DNA of 64,000 nt. Source: Clostridiales bacterium UBA2432. GTDB taxonomy: Bacteria; Bacillota; Clostridia; Lachnospirales; Vallitaleaceae. Both the position numbers and the translations under genes were made by a program. Shown here piece after piece: positions 18,145 to 27,870 of the stretch (position 1 is its first letter; every line of letters begins with the position of its first letter). The stretch lies in NCBI GenBank assembly GCA_002342805.1, contig DDQW01000017.1, forward strand, positions 18,349 to 82,348, written 5' to 3'. The notes under the pieces were generated by a model that did not search any database, was not told the origin of the DNA, and saw only the letters and a program-made list of their open reading frames with translations.

Positions 18145-19380
18145 TTAATACTTAAAATTTTCTTTTCGATAGGCACTCGGTGACATTTTCTTAATTTTCT
18201 TGAAAAGACGAGTGAAGTAGTTTGCATCATTAAGTCCAATCATCGTACTAATCTCACCAATTGTTAATGTTGTTGTCTCAAGATAATAAGAAGCCTCAGC
18301 AATTTGAAGTTCATGAATGAAAGTAGAGACGGTTTTTCCCGTCTCTTTTTTAAAGAGTGCGGCGAGATTAGATGCTTGCATATGAAATCGTTTGGCTAAA
18401 AGAGTTGGCGTCAAGGATTTATCAATATTGAGTTGAATATAAGTAACCACTTTTTGAATAAAAGGCGAGTATTCTTTAAATGTATGTTTTGCGACAGCGT
18501 TAAAGTAACTCGTGTACATGTCATGATGGAGTTGACTGACTTGGGTTCGTGTAGTAGCTTGTTCAATAAGCAAGGCATACTTTGAAGACAATCGATCAAG
18601 ATACACAGGGTGTAAGCCCCCTTCTTCGGCAGCATGACGCAATACAGTATTTAGCACAAATGCTAAGTTCTTTGTTGAACGTAATGGGTTTTGCGGAATA
18701 CGGTCCTGAAAATTGGCGGAGGTTTCAAAAAAATGAATGGCCTTTTCTAATAGAACAGGATTGCTTTGACAAATTGCTTGACGAAGCATGTGTTCATGCT
18801 TATATCGTTCTTCTATTTTTTCAATATTTTCGAGTGTAGATGTGATAATTTCATTATCTTGGGTGATGGCTTGTTCAGATTGATAATGACTTTCGCGAAC
18901 AAGGGGCATGGATTGGCCAAAAAGATTCATGCCTAAATAACCAAGATTTGCTGTTGCATTACTTGGAAGAAGCGGTAAGGTATCATAATAATTGCGAAGG
19001 CTTTGTTGGTTTCGGACCGAGAGCCTTAAGTTATAGAATAATTGGGTGACTTGTGTTTCGGTAATAGATGTTGAGCGAAAGGGCCCAATACGGATAAAAC
19101 CTTCCTTTTGCTCCTCATAGAGTAAAGGAATAAAAATAAATTCTAGAAAACCAAGGGTTGCTGCACAACAATACGTCAGACCCGTAGGACTAAAGAGTTT
19201 CTTTTCAATGAGAGGAAACTCTTTTTCTGTGTTGAAATTAATTGCATTCGGGATAGAACGACTCATAAAGCTATACTCATTTTTATATTCTTTTGAAAAC
19301 CAGACGATATCGAGATTGGTTAATTCGTTGAGATGGAACATACTTTGAATAATTGTTTGCTGAAAATGAATATATAGCAT
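18145..19380 (-). CDS. AraC-family transcriptional regulator
   Basis: 411 residues when started at ATG 19380, which has GGAGG 6 bases upstream; the longer open frame to 19476 has none. The C-terminal 100 residues are a double helix-turn-helix AraC domain (LTPTLLAKRFHMQASNLAALF, then GLNDANYFTRLFKKIKKMSP). The first 300 residues are a cytoplasmic sensor or oligomerisation region that I could not match to a family. It is transcribed away from the symporter/GH2 pair and is the likely activator of those genes. Its stop lies only 4 bases from that of the GH65 gene. Confidence 0.88.
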   Translation of the reverse strand: MLYIHFQQTIIQSMFHLNELTNLDIVWFSKEYKNEYSFMSRSIPNAINFNTEKEFPLIEKKLFSPTGLTYCCAATLGFLEFIFIPLLYEEQKEGFIRIGPFRSTSITETQVTQLFYNLRLSVRNQQSLRNYYDTLPLLPSNATANLGYLGMNLFGQSMPLVRESHYQSEQAITQDNEIITSTLENIEKIEERYKHEHMLRQAICQSNPVLLEKAIHFFETSANFQDRIPQNPLRSTKNLAFVLNTVLRHAAEEGGLHPVYLDRLSSKYALLIEQATTRTQVSQLHHDMYTSYFNAVAKHTFKEYSPFIQKVVTYIQLNIDKSLTPTLLAKRFHMQASNLAALFKKETGKTVSTFIHELQIAEASYYLETTTLTIGEISTMIGLNDANYFTRLFKKIKKMSPSAYRKENFKY

Positions 19381-19543
19381 GAAATTCCTCCAAAAAAATA
19401 ATATTGTGCTGATATACATAATATAAGTATAACACATATGGGTAAAAATACGTATAATAAGACTATAAACAAACAATAAACCTCAACGCGCGGAGGCATT
19501 GTACATCAATTAATTTCATTAGTTTATTTTAGGAGGATTAGGT

Positions 19544-21007
19544 ATGGAACAAAAGAAATCAGAGATCGTATATAATTCAGCAAAAACGTGGCAAGTCGGT
19601 TTTTTTGCATTGAATAACACAGCGACGAATTTATATATGTTTTTGTTCATGTTTATTGCGTATTATGCAACAGGGGTTGCCGGATTATTGGTTGTTGCAG
19701 TCAGTTCGATTTTAACATTTTCAAGAATATGGGATGGGATTACCGATCCGCTGATTGGTTTTTTTATTGATAAGACACGGTCAAAATTTGGTAAGTTTAG
19801 GCCCTTTATGCTTTGTGGAAATATTATTTTGGCAGGAACAACAGCGATTATATTGTTTACAACACATTTGATGCCTGAAAGTATTCGATTGGTTTATTTT
19901 ATCGTCATATATATGGTTTACATTATCGGATACACATTCCAAACGGCATCAACAAAAGCAGCACAAACCGTTTTAACCAATGATCCGAAACAACGACCTA
20001 TGTTTACGCTTTTTGATGCTATATATAACACGATTATGTTTGTGGGCGGTCAAGTCTTGATAGCATCTGTATTAGTACCAAAACATCAAGGATTTACAAT
20101 GGGATTTTTTACGGAAACTTTTTTAATTGTCATGACAGCGTCAGGAATTTTTACCATCTTGGCACTTATTTCAATCTGGAAAAAAGATGTTGAAGAAAAT
20201 TGGGGAAGTGGCGAAGTTGTTCGTACACGATTTCGTGATTATATCCCAGTGATTAAAAAGAATCGGCCACTGCAGATGTTAATTATTTCCGCATCGACAG
20301 ATAAACTAGCCGCCCTGACAATGCGAAATTCAGTCGTTCTGGTTATTATTTATGGGGTTATGATGGGGAATTATGATCTGTCTGGAAAACTACAATTAAT
20401 TACAGCGATTCCAACCATATTAATAACGTTTTGGGGGATTGGTTATGCTAAGAAATTGGGTATAAAAAAAGCTTATGTTATTGCCACCAAATTAAGTTTG
20501 CTGTTCATTGCACTACTTTTTGTATTTATGAATGCTATTGATTTAACATCAATATCCTTAACGCCAATCAATGGACAAACGGTTGTTTTTCTTATTATTT
20601 GGGCCTTGCTTGCCGGAGTGATGAACATTGGAGGCAATATTGTTATTCCCATGATTGCAGATTGTGCAGACTATGAAGTGCATCAGAGTGGACGATTTAT
20701 ACCGGGAATGATGGGAACGATTTTCTCCTTTGTGGATAAAATGGTATCCTCGGTATCAACAGCGCTTATTGGATTTTTGCTAGCATCCATTGGATTTAAA
20801 GAAGCATTTCCAACGGTTGATACACCAAGATCACCGGAATTATATGGAATGGGACTTTTCTTCTTTATAGGAATTCCGGTGATTGCATGGGTTGCATCGC
20901 TGATTGCAATGAAGTTCTATGAACTTGATGGAGTCAAAATGAATGAAATCCAACAAGCGATTCATGATCGTAAACAAAAATTAGAAATTGAAATTGAGCA
21001 GGCATAA
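19544..21007 (+). CDS. GPH-family sugar:cation symporter
   Basis: 487-residue membrane transporter with about 12 segments of the glycoside-pentoside-hexuronide (MFS_2) family, like MelB, YicJ or UidB. Key signatures: FSRIWDGITDPLIGFFIDKTRSKFGKFRPF in the first half, with its cation-site acidic residues, and MIADCADYEVHQSGRF in the second. It would bring in a glycoside with Na+ or H+. AGGAGG precedes the ATG by about 8 bases. The GH2 gene follows after 15 bases, so the imported sugar is probably a beta-galactoside or beta-glucuronide. Confidence 0.92.
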   Translation: MEQKKSEIVYNSAKTWQVGFFALNNTATNLYMFLFMFIAYYATGVAGLLVVAVSSILTFSRIWDGITDPLIGFFIDKTRSKFGKFRPFMLCGNIILAGTTAIILFTTHLMPESIRLVYFIVIYMVYIIGYTFQTASTKAAQTVLTNDPKQRPMFTLFDAIYNTIMFVGGQVLIASVLVPKHQGFTMGFFTETFLIVMTASGIFTILALISIWKKDVEENWGSGEVVRTRFRDYIPVIKKNRPLQMLIISASTDKLAALTMRNSVVLVIIYGVMMGNYDLSGKLQLITAIPTILITFWGIGYAKKLGIKKAYVIATKLSLLFIALLFVFMNAIDLTSISLTPINGQTVVFLIIWALLAGVMNIGGNIVIPMIADCADYEVHQSGRFIPGMMGTIFSFVDKMVSSVSTALIGFLLASIGFKEAFPTVDTPRSPELYGMGLFFFIGIPVIAWVASLIAMKFYELDGVKMNEIQQAIHDRKQKLEIEIEQA

Positions 21008-21022
21008 GAAAGGTAAGTTAAA

Positions 21023-23305
21023 ATGCGAAAAATAAAAGATTTAAATAGGAACTGGACATTTATTCAACATCCGGAAAAAGCACCTGTGTATGAGGAAGAG
21101 GTTCATCTTCCCCACACGTGGAATGTCATTGATGGTGCCAACGGTTTTGACTATTATCGCGGAGAATGCCGATATTCCAGAAAACTACATGTGACAGAAC
21201 TAGAGTTAAAAAAAGAAATTTTCATTGAGTTTCAAGGAGCCAACAGCATTACGCAAGTATATGTTAATGGTACATTTATAGGACAACATAAAGGCGGTTA
21301 TTCAACCTTTCGTTTTCAAATCACGGATGTGTTAAAAGCGGGACAAGAAAACGAACTTCTTGTTTTAGTGGATAATAAAGTTTATGAAGATGTTTATCCG
21401 CAGATGGCAGATTTTAGTTTTTTCGGTGGTCTATATCGAAATGTTCAGCTTATTATAACGGATCAAATTCACTTTGACCTCTTGGACTTTGGTGCACCCG
21501 GGATATCATTGTTTCAACAAGACGTGTCAGATGACAAGGCGCTTGTTGATGTAAAAGCGAAGATTGTTAATGCGTGGAATGAAGATAAAAAAGCACGTCT
21601 ATGGATTGAAGTACTTGACCAGGAAGATAATATGGTTGCTTATACAACGAAAGAAGTGGATTTAGCCCCAGAATCAATGACGGAAGTAGATACAAGCTTC
21701 GAAGTCCTTAATCCACATCTATGGCAGGGTAAAGTTGATCCATATCTATACAAAGTGAAAGCGTCATTACAAAGCTATAATGAAGTTAAAGATGAAGTGG
21801 TACAAACCATGGGTCTCCGTTATTTCCACGTGGATGTGAATGAAGGTTTTTATCTTAACGGAAAGCCATATCGTTTATATGGTGTATCAAGACATCAAGA
21901 CCGTATGGATAAAGGTTGGGCAATCTCACGAGATGATCATAAGCAAGATATGGAATTGATTGAAGAGGTTGGCGCCAATAGTATTCGTTTAGCCCATTAC
22001 CAGCATGACCAATATTTTTACGACTTATGTGATCAAAAGGGTATGGTTGTATGGGCAGAGATACCCTTTATCTCAGTGATGTCCAAAACCGAATTAACCG
22101 GTGAAAATGCAAAACAACAAATGCGGGAACTCATTCGTCAAAACTTGCATCATGCATCCATATGCTTCTGGGGTGTGCAAAACGAGATACAAATCGGTGG
22201 CGAGCGTAAGGAAGTTCGTCAAGTCGTTCGAGAGCTTAATGCTTTGACCAAAGAAGAAGATCCAACTCGATTAACAACAATGGCCAATGTTATGATGGTT
22301 AAAGATACAGATGAGTATAACACCATGACCGATGTTGTCGGATACAATAAATATTATGGTTGGTATCAAGGAAAAACGGAAGATTTTGCAAAGTGGCTAG
22401 ATGAATTCAGAGTGAATGCTCCTGATGTTAAGTTATGTATTTCAGAATATGGGGCAGAAGGTATTATCGAATATCATAATGACGACCCACAGGTTAAAGA
22501 TTATTCTGAAGAATATCACACCTTGTTCCATGAAACCGTATGGAAGATTTTCAAAGAACGACCATTTTTGTGGGCAACCTATGTGTGGAATATGTTTGAT
22601 TTTGGAGCAAATATTCGTGATGAAGGTGGCGTACAGGGGCGAAATAATAAAGGGCTCATTACATATGACCGTCGCATTAAAAAAGATGCGTTTTATATGT
22701 ACAAAGCTCAATGGTCCGATGAAAAATTTGTTCATATTACATCGAAACGCTATGTAGAGCGGCACAAGGAAACAATGGATATAAAAATATATACAAACTG
22801 TGATGAGGTTGAACTTATATATGGAAAACACATAGAAAAAGCCCTTGTCGGTGAGAACCGAACAGTCATTTTTAGAAATCTACCGGTTCAATCTGGTATG
22901 AATAAGATGCTTGTACGAGGAAAGACAGATGAAGATGATGAGGTTTATACGGATCAAGCGATTTTTATTGGTGTGAGTCAAGCTAATCCAAGCTACACAG
23001 GACCGGAGGCAAAAGGATCTGTTGTTGCCAACTGGTTTACACTGCCGGATATGGAAGACACCCAAGCAGGAAAGTTAGAATTTCCTGAAGATAGATATTC
23101 TATAAAAGATGCTATTGGAGAGCTTATCGATAATCCGGAAACAAAGGTAATTATGCATCGCTATCTTGGAAAAGTTGAAGAGCAACCCATGTTTGGAATG
23201 ATGGAAGGTATGAATATTGAGCTTCTGGCTGATATGGATAGTGAAACATTTAGTGAGATATTACTATTTCAGTTAAATTCCAATTTAAACAAAGTGAAAA
23301 AATAA
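21023..23305 (+). CDS. Glycoside hydrolase family 2 enzyme (beta-galactosidase/glucuronidase type)
   Basis: 760-residue cytoplasmic retaining glycosidase of family GH2, without signal peptide. The N-terminal sugar-binding domain (LPHTWNVIDGANGFDYYRGECRYSR), an immunoglobulin-like domain, and the TIM barrel beginning at LRYFHVDVNEGFYLNGKPY are recognisable. The acid/base is Glu388 (GVQNEIQIGG) and the nucleophile Glu475 (ISEYGAEG). About 150 C-terminal residues form extra domains. Specificity could be beta-galactosidase or beta-glucuronidase; sequence alone does not settle it. The gene is coupled to the GPH symporter upstream and would hydrolyse its substrate. Confidence 0.9.
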   Translation: MRKIKDLNRNWTFIQHPEKAPVYEEEVHLPHTWNVIDGANGFDYYRGECRYSRKLHVTELELKKEIFIEFQGANSITQVYVNGTFIGQHKGGYSTFRFQITDVLKAGQENELLVLVDNKVYEDVYPQMADFSFFGGLYRNVQLIITDQIHFDLLDFGAPGISLFQQDVSDDKALVDVKAKIVNAWNEDKKARLWIEVLDQEDNMVAYTTKEVDLAPESMTEVDTSFEVLNPHLWQGKVDPYLYKVKASLQSYNEVKDEVVQTMGLRYFHVDVNEGFYLNGKPYRLYGVSRHQDRMDKGWAISRDDHKQDMELIEEVGANSIRLAHYQHDQYFYDLCDQKGMVVWAEIPFISVMSKTELTGENAKQQMRELIRQNLHHASICFWGVQNEIQIGGERKEVRQVVRELNALTKEEDPTRLTTMANVMMVKDTDEYNTMTDVVGYNKYYGWYQGKTEDFAKWLDEFRVNAPDVKLCISEYGAEGIIEYHNDDPQVKDYSEEYHTLFHETVWKIFKERPFLWATYVWNMFDFGANIRDEGGVQGRNNKGLITYDRRIKKDAFYMYKAQWSDEKFVHITSKRYVERHKETMDIKIYTNCDEVELIYGKHIEKALVGENRTVIFRNLPVQSGMNKMLVRGKTDEDDEVYTDQAIFIGVSQANPSYTGPEAKGSVVANWFTLPDMEDTQAGKLEFPEDRYSIKDAIGELIDNPETKVIMHRYLGKVEEQPMFGMMEGMNIELLADMDSETFSEILLFQLNSNLNKVKK

Positions 23306-23337
23306 TAATGATATTTATTCTCCCTATAATCTATAGA

Positions 23338-23366
23338 TTGAAAGTTCGAAAATCTGATGGTATAAT
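23338..23366 (+). promoter_or_regulatory. Promoter of the EAL-domain gene
   Basis: TTGAAA (23338-23343) and a perfect TATAAT (23361-23366) with 17 bases between them lie 31 bases before the ATG. Confidence 0.75.
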
Positions 23367-23396
23367 TATTTCTTAGGTGATAGGGAGGATTTAATC

Positions 23397-25340
23397 ATGT
23401 ACATTCAATATACACTGTTAATTTTTATCTTGATTTCATTAAGTGCTTATTTTTTGATTGTTTTAAAGCATTTAAAACTAAATGAAGAAGATGTTAATGA
23501 AGTCATTAATGAAATTATTAATGCAGTTATTGCCATTGTCTTGATTTGTGATTTACGTATTCAATATGAGTTGATTAAAAATAGTATACTTTATAATGAT
23601 ATAACCGTTCAAATAGTTACTTTGTTCATATTGGCGGTTATATTTTTTGTTGCCGTAATGACGCTACTCTATGTAAGATATTCAAAACATAAAATAGCGA
23701 CAAAAAAAACTTATATTTTTACGTTAATTGGGTTTTTGAGTACATTAGGAATTCCTGCATACATGACAGAAATAATTTACTTCATAGCGTTAATCGTATT
23801 TTTGTGTATTACATTCATATTTTTAAAAACGCTATTAATACACCATAAAATGCATAAGAATTATGGTATATATTTTATTATTGTAGGATCGGTATCCCTA
23901 TTTATCAGCTCTTTATATTCAGCATTGTATATTTCGGAATTATTTAATATGGTGAACTTGGCCTTAATGACATTTATTGTGGTGGGATTCTTTCTGTTTT
24001 TTATCATTTTTTTTAACGAAAAGCAAAAACATGCCAGTGAAAAACAAACGGAACTATATAAAAAAATTACGGAAAAAAATAATCAGATTTTTGATTTGGC
24101 TTATATCGACCGAATTACAAACATACCAAATAAATTTGCATTTGATGTGGATTTGCTAAGTGCCAAAACGGAAAAATATCTTTGCCTAGCCAATGTCCGT
24201 AATTTCATGCAGTATAATAATCTGCTAGGATTTGATCGAGGCAATGAAATCCTAGGTGAAATAGCGACAAAGCTAAGAACCATGCTTCCGGACATTCGTG
24301 CATACCATTTCTATGCAGATAAATTTATTCTTGTGTTTCCGCAAAGTGACCGAGGTGAGGTCTATAGAGAAATCGAAAAAATACAAGAATATCTAAAGTT
24401 CCAGCGATTTCAAGGAGTCAAACTCGATGTCTATTATGGATTATACCATTACCAACCGTCTGAACACATGCTAAGTGAAGGGACAAATAAAATTATAGAA
24501 CGCCTTGAAGTCGCGTCTGAATATGCTAAAAAAAGTAGTGATGATATTTCGGACTATTCAATGATTGATCCAATTGAATATGTGAATGAATTTAATATGG
24601 AACTTGCCATACGCGACGCAATTGACAAAAAGCAATTTTCGGTCGTTTACCAACCCCAAGTCGAGGGTAAAAATCATACCGTGTGTTCTTATGAAGCTCT
24701 GATTCGTTGGGAGAGAGAAGACGAATTTATCTATCCTTCAGACTTCATTCCGATTGCAGAAAAGAGAGGTTATATGCGGGAAATAACCTACATTGTCATT
24801 GAGCGCGTCTTTTACGACATTAGCACGGAACCGTTTTTACAGGACAAACGTATATCCATAAATCTGTCCGCAGATCAGTTGATTGAAGAATCTTTTTTGG
24901 AATCTGTATCCGTATTACAGCATCAATATACCATTGCAACAAGCAATATAGTCTTTGAAATCACAGAAACAGGAATGTTCAACGACATGGAAAAAGCCCT
25001 CAATACGATTAAAGGTTTGAAACAAAGAGGCTATGAAATATCATTGGATGATTTTGGCGAAGGATATTCATCCATACTACGCTTCACCGACTTAGAAATT
25101 GACGAAATCAAGTTTGATAAATCCTTTATCGATCGAATTCAGCAAGATAAAGTATTTACCGCTCTTAAAAAACTATCGGAGCTTTTTGATAGCTTTGATT
25201 TAAGAATTGTCTTAGAAGGAATCGAAAACCAAGAGCAACTCGACAAAATCTCAGACTTGGGAATTGATGTCTATCAAGGCTATTATTTTCATAAACCCAT
25301 GTCGCTAGAGGAATGCCGTAAAATGTGCGAAAATACCTAG
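23397..25340 (+). CDS. Membrane protein with degenerate GGDEF and EAL domain (probable c-di-GMP phosphodiesterase)
   Basis: 647 residues. Six to seven membrane segments occupy residues 1-205, then a GGDEF-like domain (about 230-390), then an EAL domain (about 400-645). The cyclase signature is lost: YADKF stands where GGDEF should be, so this domain is probably regulatory. The EAL domain keeps the residues needed for hydrolysis: EALIRW, the Asn of INLSADQL, FEITETG, the metal pair in LDDFGEGYSS, the Lys of EIKFDKSFID and Glu of LEGIEN. It should therefore lower cyclic-di-GMP. It is a single-gene unit with its own promoter, and a terminator follows. Confidence 0.9.
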   Translation: MYIQYTLLIFILISLSAYFLIVLKHLKLNEEDVNEVINEIINAVIAIVLICDLRIQYELIKNSILYNDITVQIVTLFILAVIFFVAVMTLLYVRYSKHKIATKKTYIFTLIGFLSTLGIPAYMTEIIYFIALIVFLCITFIFLKTLLIHHKMHKNYGIYFIIVGSVSLFISSLYSALYISELFNMVNLALMTFIVVGFFLFFIIFFNEKQKHASEKQTELYKKITEKNNQIFDLAYIDRITNIPNKFAFDVDLLSAKTEKYLCLANVRNFMQYNNLLGFDRGNEILGEIATKLRTMLPDIRAYHFYADKFILVFPQSDRGEVYREIEKIQEYLKFQRFQGVKLDVYYGLYHYQPSEHMLSEGTNKIIERLEVASEYAKKSSDDISDYSMIDPIEYVNEFNMELAIRDAIDKKQFSVVYQPQVEGKNHTVCSYEALIRWEREDEFIYPSDFIPIAEKRGYMREITYIVIERVFYDISTEPFLQDKRISINLSADQLIEESFLESVSVLQHQYTIATSNIVFEITETGMFNDMEKALNTIKGLKQRGYEISLDDFGEGYSSILRFTDLEIDEIKFDKSFIDRIQQDKVFTALKKLSELFDSFDLRIVLEGIENQEQLDKISDLGIDVYQGYYFHKPMSLEECRKMCENT

Positions 25341-25380
25341 TCCATGTCTTGACACAGATTTTGGAGTCGGGTATACTATT

Positions 25381-25424
25381 AAAAAGGCAAAGGAGTCTAT
25401 TATAGATTTCCTTTGCCTTTTTTT
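25381..25424 (+). terminator. Intrinsic terminator after the EAL gene
   Basis: AAAAAGGCAAAGGA pairs with TCCTTTGCCTTTTT around a 14-base loop and ends in a T-run. It can work in both directions because the left arm begins with an A-run. Confidence 0.88.
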
Positions 25425-25455
25425 GCAGAATTTAGGACAGGAAAGGACGAGGAAT

Positions 25456-27657
25456 ATGAATTATTGGATTAAATACTTATTGAATCCCGGGTTAAAAGAA
25501 GAAACTGAACGCGTTTTTGAAGGAATTGCAAGTGGGCGAGTGAGAGAGTTAAATAATTGGTTTGAAGACAAATGGTTACAATTAGAACTCGTTAAGGATA
25601 GTATTCATAATCAGTTTGAACGTTTAGAATCCGTGGACCATCAAAAATTAAACACAATTCTTGGGGAAAAACAGAAGCAGTTTAAAGAATTCTCTGAATT
25701 TTTTATTATTAATGAAATGGGAGATATAAATATATCGTCAGCAAGTCGACAAAGAGGTAAAAATGTCAAGACGACAACGTATTTTCAAAAAGCAATGTCA
25801 GGGGACTGTTACATGTATGGGCCCTATACAGATTCGGATACCCTTGAAATCGGAAACTGTCATTCAAAGTTTTTTGATGAAGTAACCTTGATGTTTGCCA
25901 TGCCTATGTATAATGCAAGGACGAAAAGAAAAAGTGTTCTATGTGGACGCATACCGAATGATGTCATGAGTGACGTGATCCAAGAAGAAGATACTCATGT
26001 ATTCAAAGAATCCGGGGATAACTATTTGTTCATGGTAAAATCCGCTAGAGACATTCCGGTTGGAACGGCAATCTCAAGAAGTCGATTTGAAGACAATACA
26101 TTTTCTCTGGGGGATAATTTAAAAGAGGGGATTCGTACAAAAAAGTGGGGAACCGTCCAGATTCAAAAACATACAGAATTTGAAATCATCTTTAATGATC
26201 CAGCAACAGAAAAACTACATGAGGGTGTTGAAAAAACAATACAACAAGGAAGCAATCTAGAAGCATGGCCGGGATATCCTGAATATAGACATATTCTTGT
26301 TGGAGGAAAAGGTGTTTTGATACACCCGCCTCATAGTGATGAAGTTTGGGGAATGATGTGTGAAGGTGATATTGAAGAAATATATAAATTCACAAGCCTC
26401 AATGTGAAGGTTCCTATGATTATTGGAGGTCTTAATCTCTTACTTTTTCTAGCGCAATGGTTTGGTTCAGGGCAAAGTAATCCTACACTTCAAATGAGCT
26501 TTATTGCTTTTCCATGGATTGTGAATACGATTTTTGTTGCATTGCTGACACGTCATGTGTTAGTAAAACCTATAAAAAATGTGACAAGAACCTTACAAAA
26601 AGTTGCCGAAGGAGCGGGAGACCTTTCCCTACGTCTTCCCTTTTCTCATCATGATGAAATTGGCGATGTGGCCAAGTGGTTCAATAAATTTTTGAGTAGC
26701 CAGATGCAAACAATAAAACGTGCCGGAACAGTATCGCATACGTCGACAGATTCGGCAAAAACCCTCAAAGATCTGAGTGGTTCAATTCAATCAGAGGCAC
26801 CGGAAGTTGCGGGTGGTGTGCGGCAGATTATAGAAAATCTTAATCGCCAAAATCAAGTTTTTGAGATTACAAAGGATAAATTCATCAAGTTAACCGATGA
26901 AGCAGAGACCATTGCAAAAACTATAACCTATATTGAAGAGCATATGAAAAACACCAATGAAGATGCATTAAAAAGTATCGATGCATCCAATGAAGTTCTC
27001 ATCACAATGGATCAGCTAGAAAAAGAAATGTCCAAAGCAACCGAAAGTATGCAAACATTAAATACCTATTCCCAAAAAATTAGTGAAGTCGTCAGTACCA
27101 TTGATAAAATCGCTAAGCAGACCCAATTGTTGGCCTTAAATGCAACCATTGAATCGGCACGTGCGGGCGAGGCGGGTAAAGGGTTTGGTGTTGTAGCAGA
27201 GAATATCTCTCAGCTTGCTCTTGAGAGTGCCCGGGCAACAGTTTCAATCGGAGAACTGATTACGGATGTACAAAAAGAAACGGTGAATACGGATACAAGT
27301 ATTCAACAGATTGCGAAAAAAGTTGTCTATGAAAGCGAGTCGGTACAAGATACCATAGAAACATTTAAAAGTATTCAGAAACAGATTACAGAAGTATCCG
27401 AGAATACGACCCAAATAGCCAAACTTATCGAATCACAGACAATCGATTTTGATAGTATTAATCAAGAAATGAGTGCAACAGCAGATGACCTTCAAGACGG
27501 AGCGCTTGAATCGAAAACGAGCAGTGAAAATGTTCTCAAAAGTATTCAACATATCTTTGCAGAAACCAATGAAATTAATGAATTATCTAAAACCTTGTTA
27601 GTCACATCGACAAATATGAATAATATTGTTGATGGATTTACACTCTTAGAAGAATAA
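25456..27657 (+). CDS. Methyl-accepting chemotaxis protein with cytoplasmic N-terminal sensor region
   Basis: 733 residues from ATG 25456; the in-frame TTG at 25423 is inside the preceding terminator. The first 330 residues are hydrophilic and contain a cache-like sensor stretch (FFIINEMGDINISSASRQRG, then TYFQKAMSG and VTLMFAMPMYNA). There is no signal peptide or membrane segment before it. Two membrane segments then lie close together (about 330-350 and 360-380), followed by HAMP and a signalling domain with the tip KQTQLLALNATIESARAGEA. The sensor therefore appears to face the cytoplasm, unlike ordinary chemoreceptors. AAGGA lies 9 bases before the ATG. Confidence 0.9.
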   Translation: MNYWIKYLLNPGLKEETERVFEGIASGRVRELNNWFEDKWLQLELVKDSIHNQFERLESVDHQKLNTILGEKQKQFKEFSEFFIINEMGDINISSASRQRGKNVKTTTYFQKAMSGDCYMYGPYTDSDTLEIGNCHSKFFDEVTLMFAMPMYNARTKRKSVLCGRIPNDVMSDVIQEEDTHVFKESGDNYLFMVKSARDIPVGTAISRSRFEDNTFSLGDNLKEGIRTKKWGTVQIQKHTEFEIIFNDPATEKLHEGVEKTIQQGSNLEAWPGYPEYRHILVGGKGVLIHPPHSDEVWGMMCEGDIEEIYKFTSLNVKVPMIIGGLNLLLFLAQWFGSGQSNPTLQMSFIAFPWIVNTIFVALLTRHVLVKPIKNVTRTLQKVAEGAGDLSLRLPFSHHDEIGDVAKWFNKFLSSQMQTIKRAGTVSHTSTDSAKTLKDLSGSIQSEAPEVAGGVRQIIENLNRQNQVFEITKDKFIKLTDEAETIAKTITYIEEHMKNTNEDALKSIDASNEVLITMDQLEKEMSKATESMQTLNTYSQKISEVVSTIDKIAKQTQLLALNATIESARAGEAGKGFGVVAENISQLALESARATVSIGELITDVQKETVNTDTSIQQIAKKVVYESESVQDTIETFKSIQKQITEVSENTTQIAKLIESQTIDFDSINQEMSATADDLQDGALESKTSSENVLKSIQHIFAETNEINELSKTLLVTSTNMNNIVDGFTLLEE

Positions 27658-27762
27658 TGATTTGATGCTTAAATTCGAAATAAGGCTAGAGTTTTCTCTG
27701 GTCTTATTTTTGTGAGAAATAAACAAAAAGAATTATTAAACAATGTAAATATAATACAAAAA

Positions 27763-27776
27763 TGAAACCGATTGCA
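27763..27776 (+). promoter_or_regulatory. cre-like operator, upstream copy
   Basis: TGAAACCGATTGCA fits the LacI/CcpA cre pattern TGNAANCGNTNNCA at every fixed position. It lies just upstream of the -35 box of the beta-galactoside operon. Confidence 0.7.
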
Positions 27777-27784
27777 AATATACG

Positions 27785-27814
27785 TTGACTTTTGTTATAT
27801 ATATGTGCTTAAAT
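27785..27814 (+). promoter_or_regulatory. Promoter of the beta-galactoside operon
   Basis: TTGACT (27785-27790) and TTAAAT (27809-27814) are 18 bases apart, between two operator copies. The -10 box is a weak match, which suits a regulated promoter. Confidence 0.5.
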
Positions 27815-27821
27815 AAATATA

Positions 27822-27835
27822 TGAAACCGATTGCA
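27822..27835 (+). promoter_or_regulatory. cre-like operator, downstream copy
   Basis: A second identical TGAAACCGATTGCA lies 59 bases from the first, close to the expected transcription start. The identical stretch continues on both sides as A-TGAAACCGATTGCA-AA. Binding here would block transcription, and two sites may allow looping. The LacI-family gene at 35862, last in the operon, is the probable binder; CcpA is the alternative. Confidence 0.7.
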
Positions 27836-27870
27836 AAATAGCAAAATAACAAAAAGGGAGAGTGGTGCTG

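Noticed and set aside
22442..22831. 129-codon open frame on the minus strand inside the GH2 gene
   Set aside because: Lies wholly within a well-supported gene, has no ribosome site, and its composition is that of an antisense shadow.
25423..25455. TTG start for the second chemoreceptor
   Set aside because: The codon is in the T-run of a strong terminator, so transcripts would rarely include it as a start.
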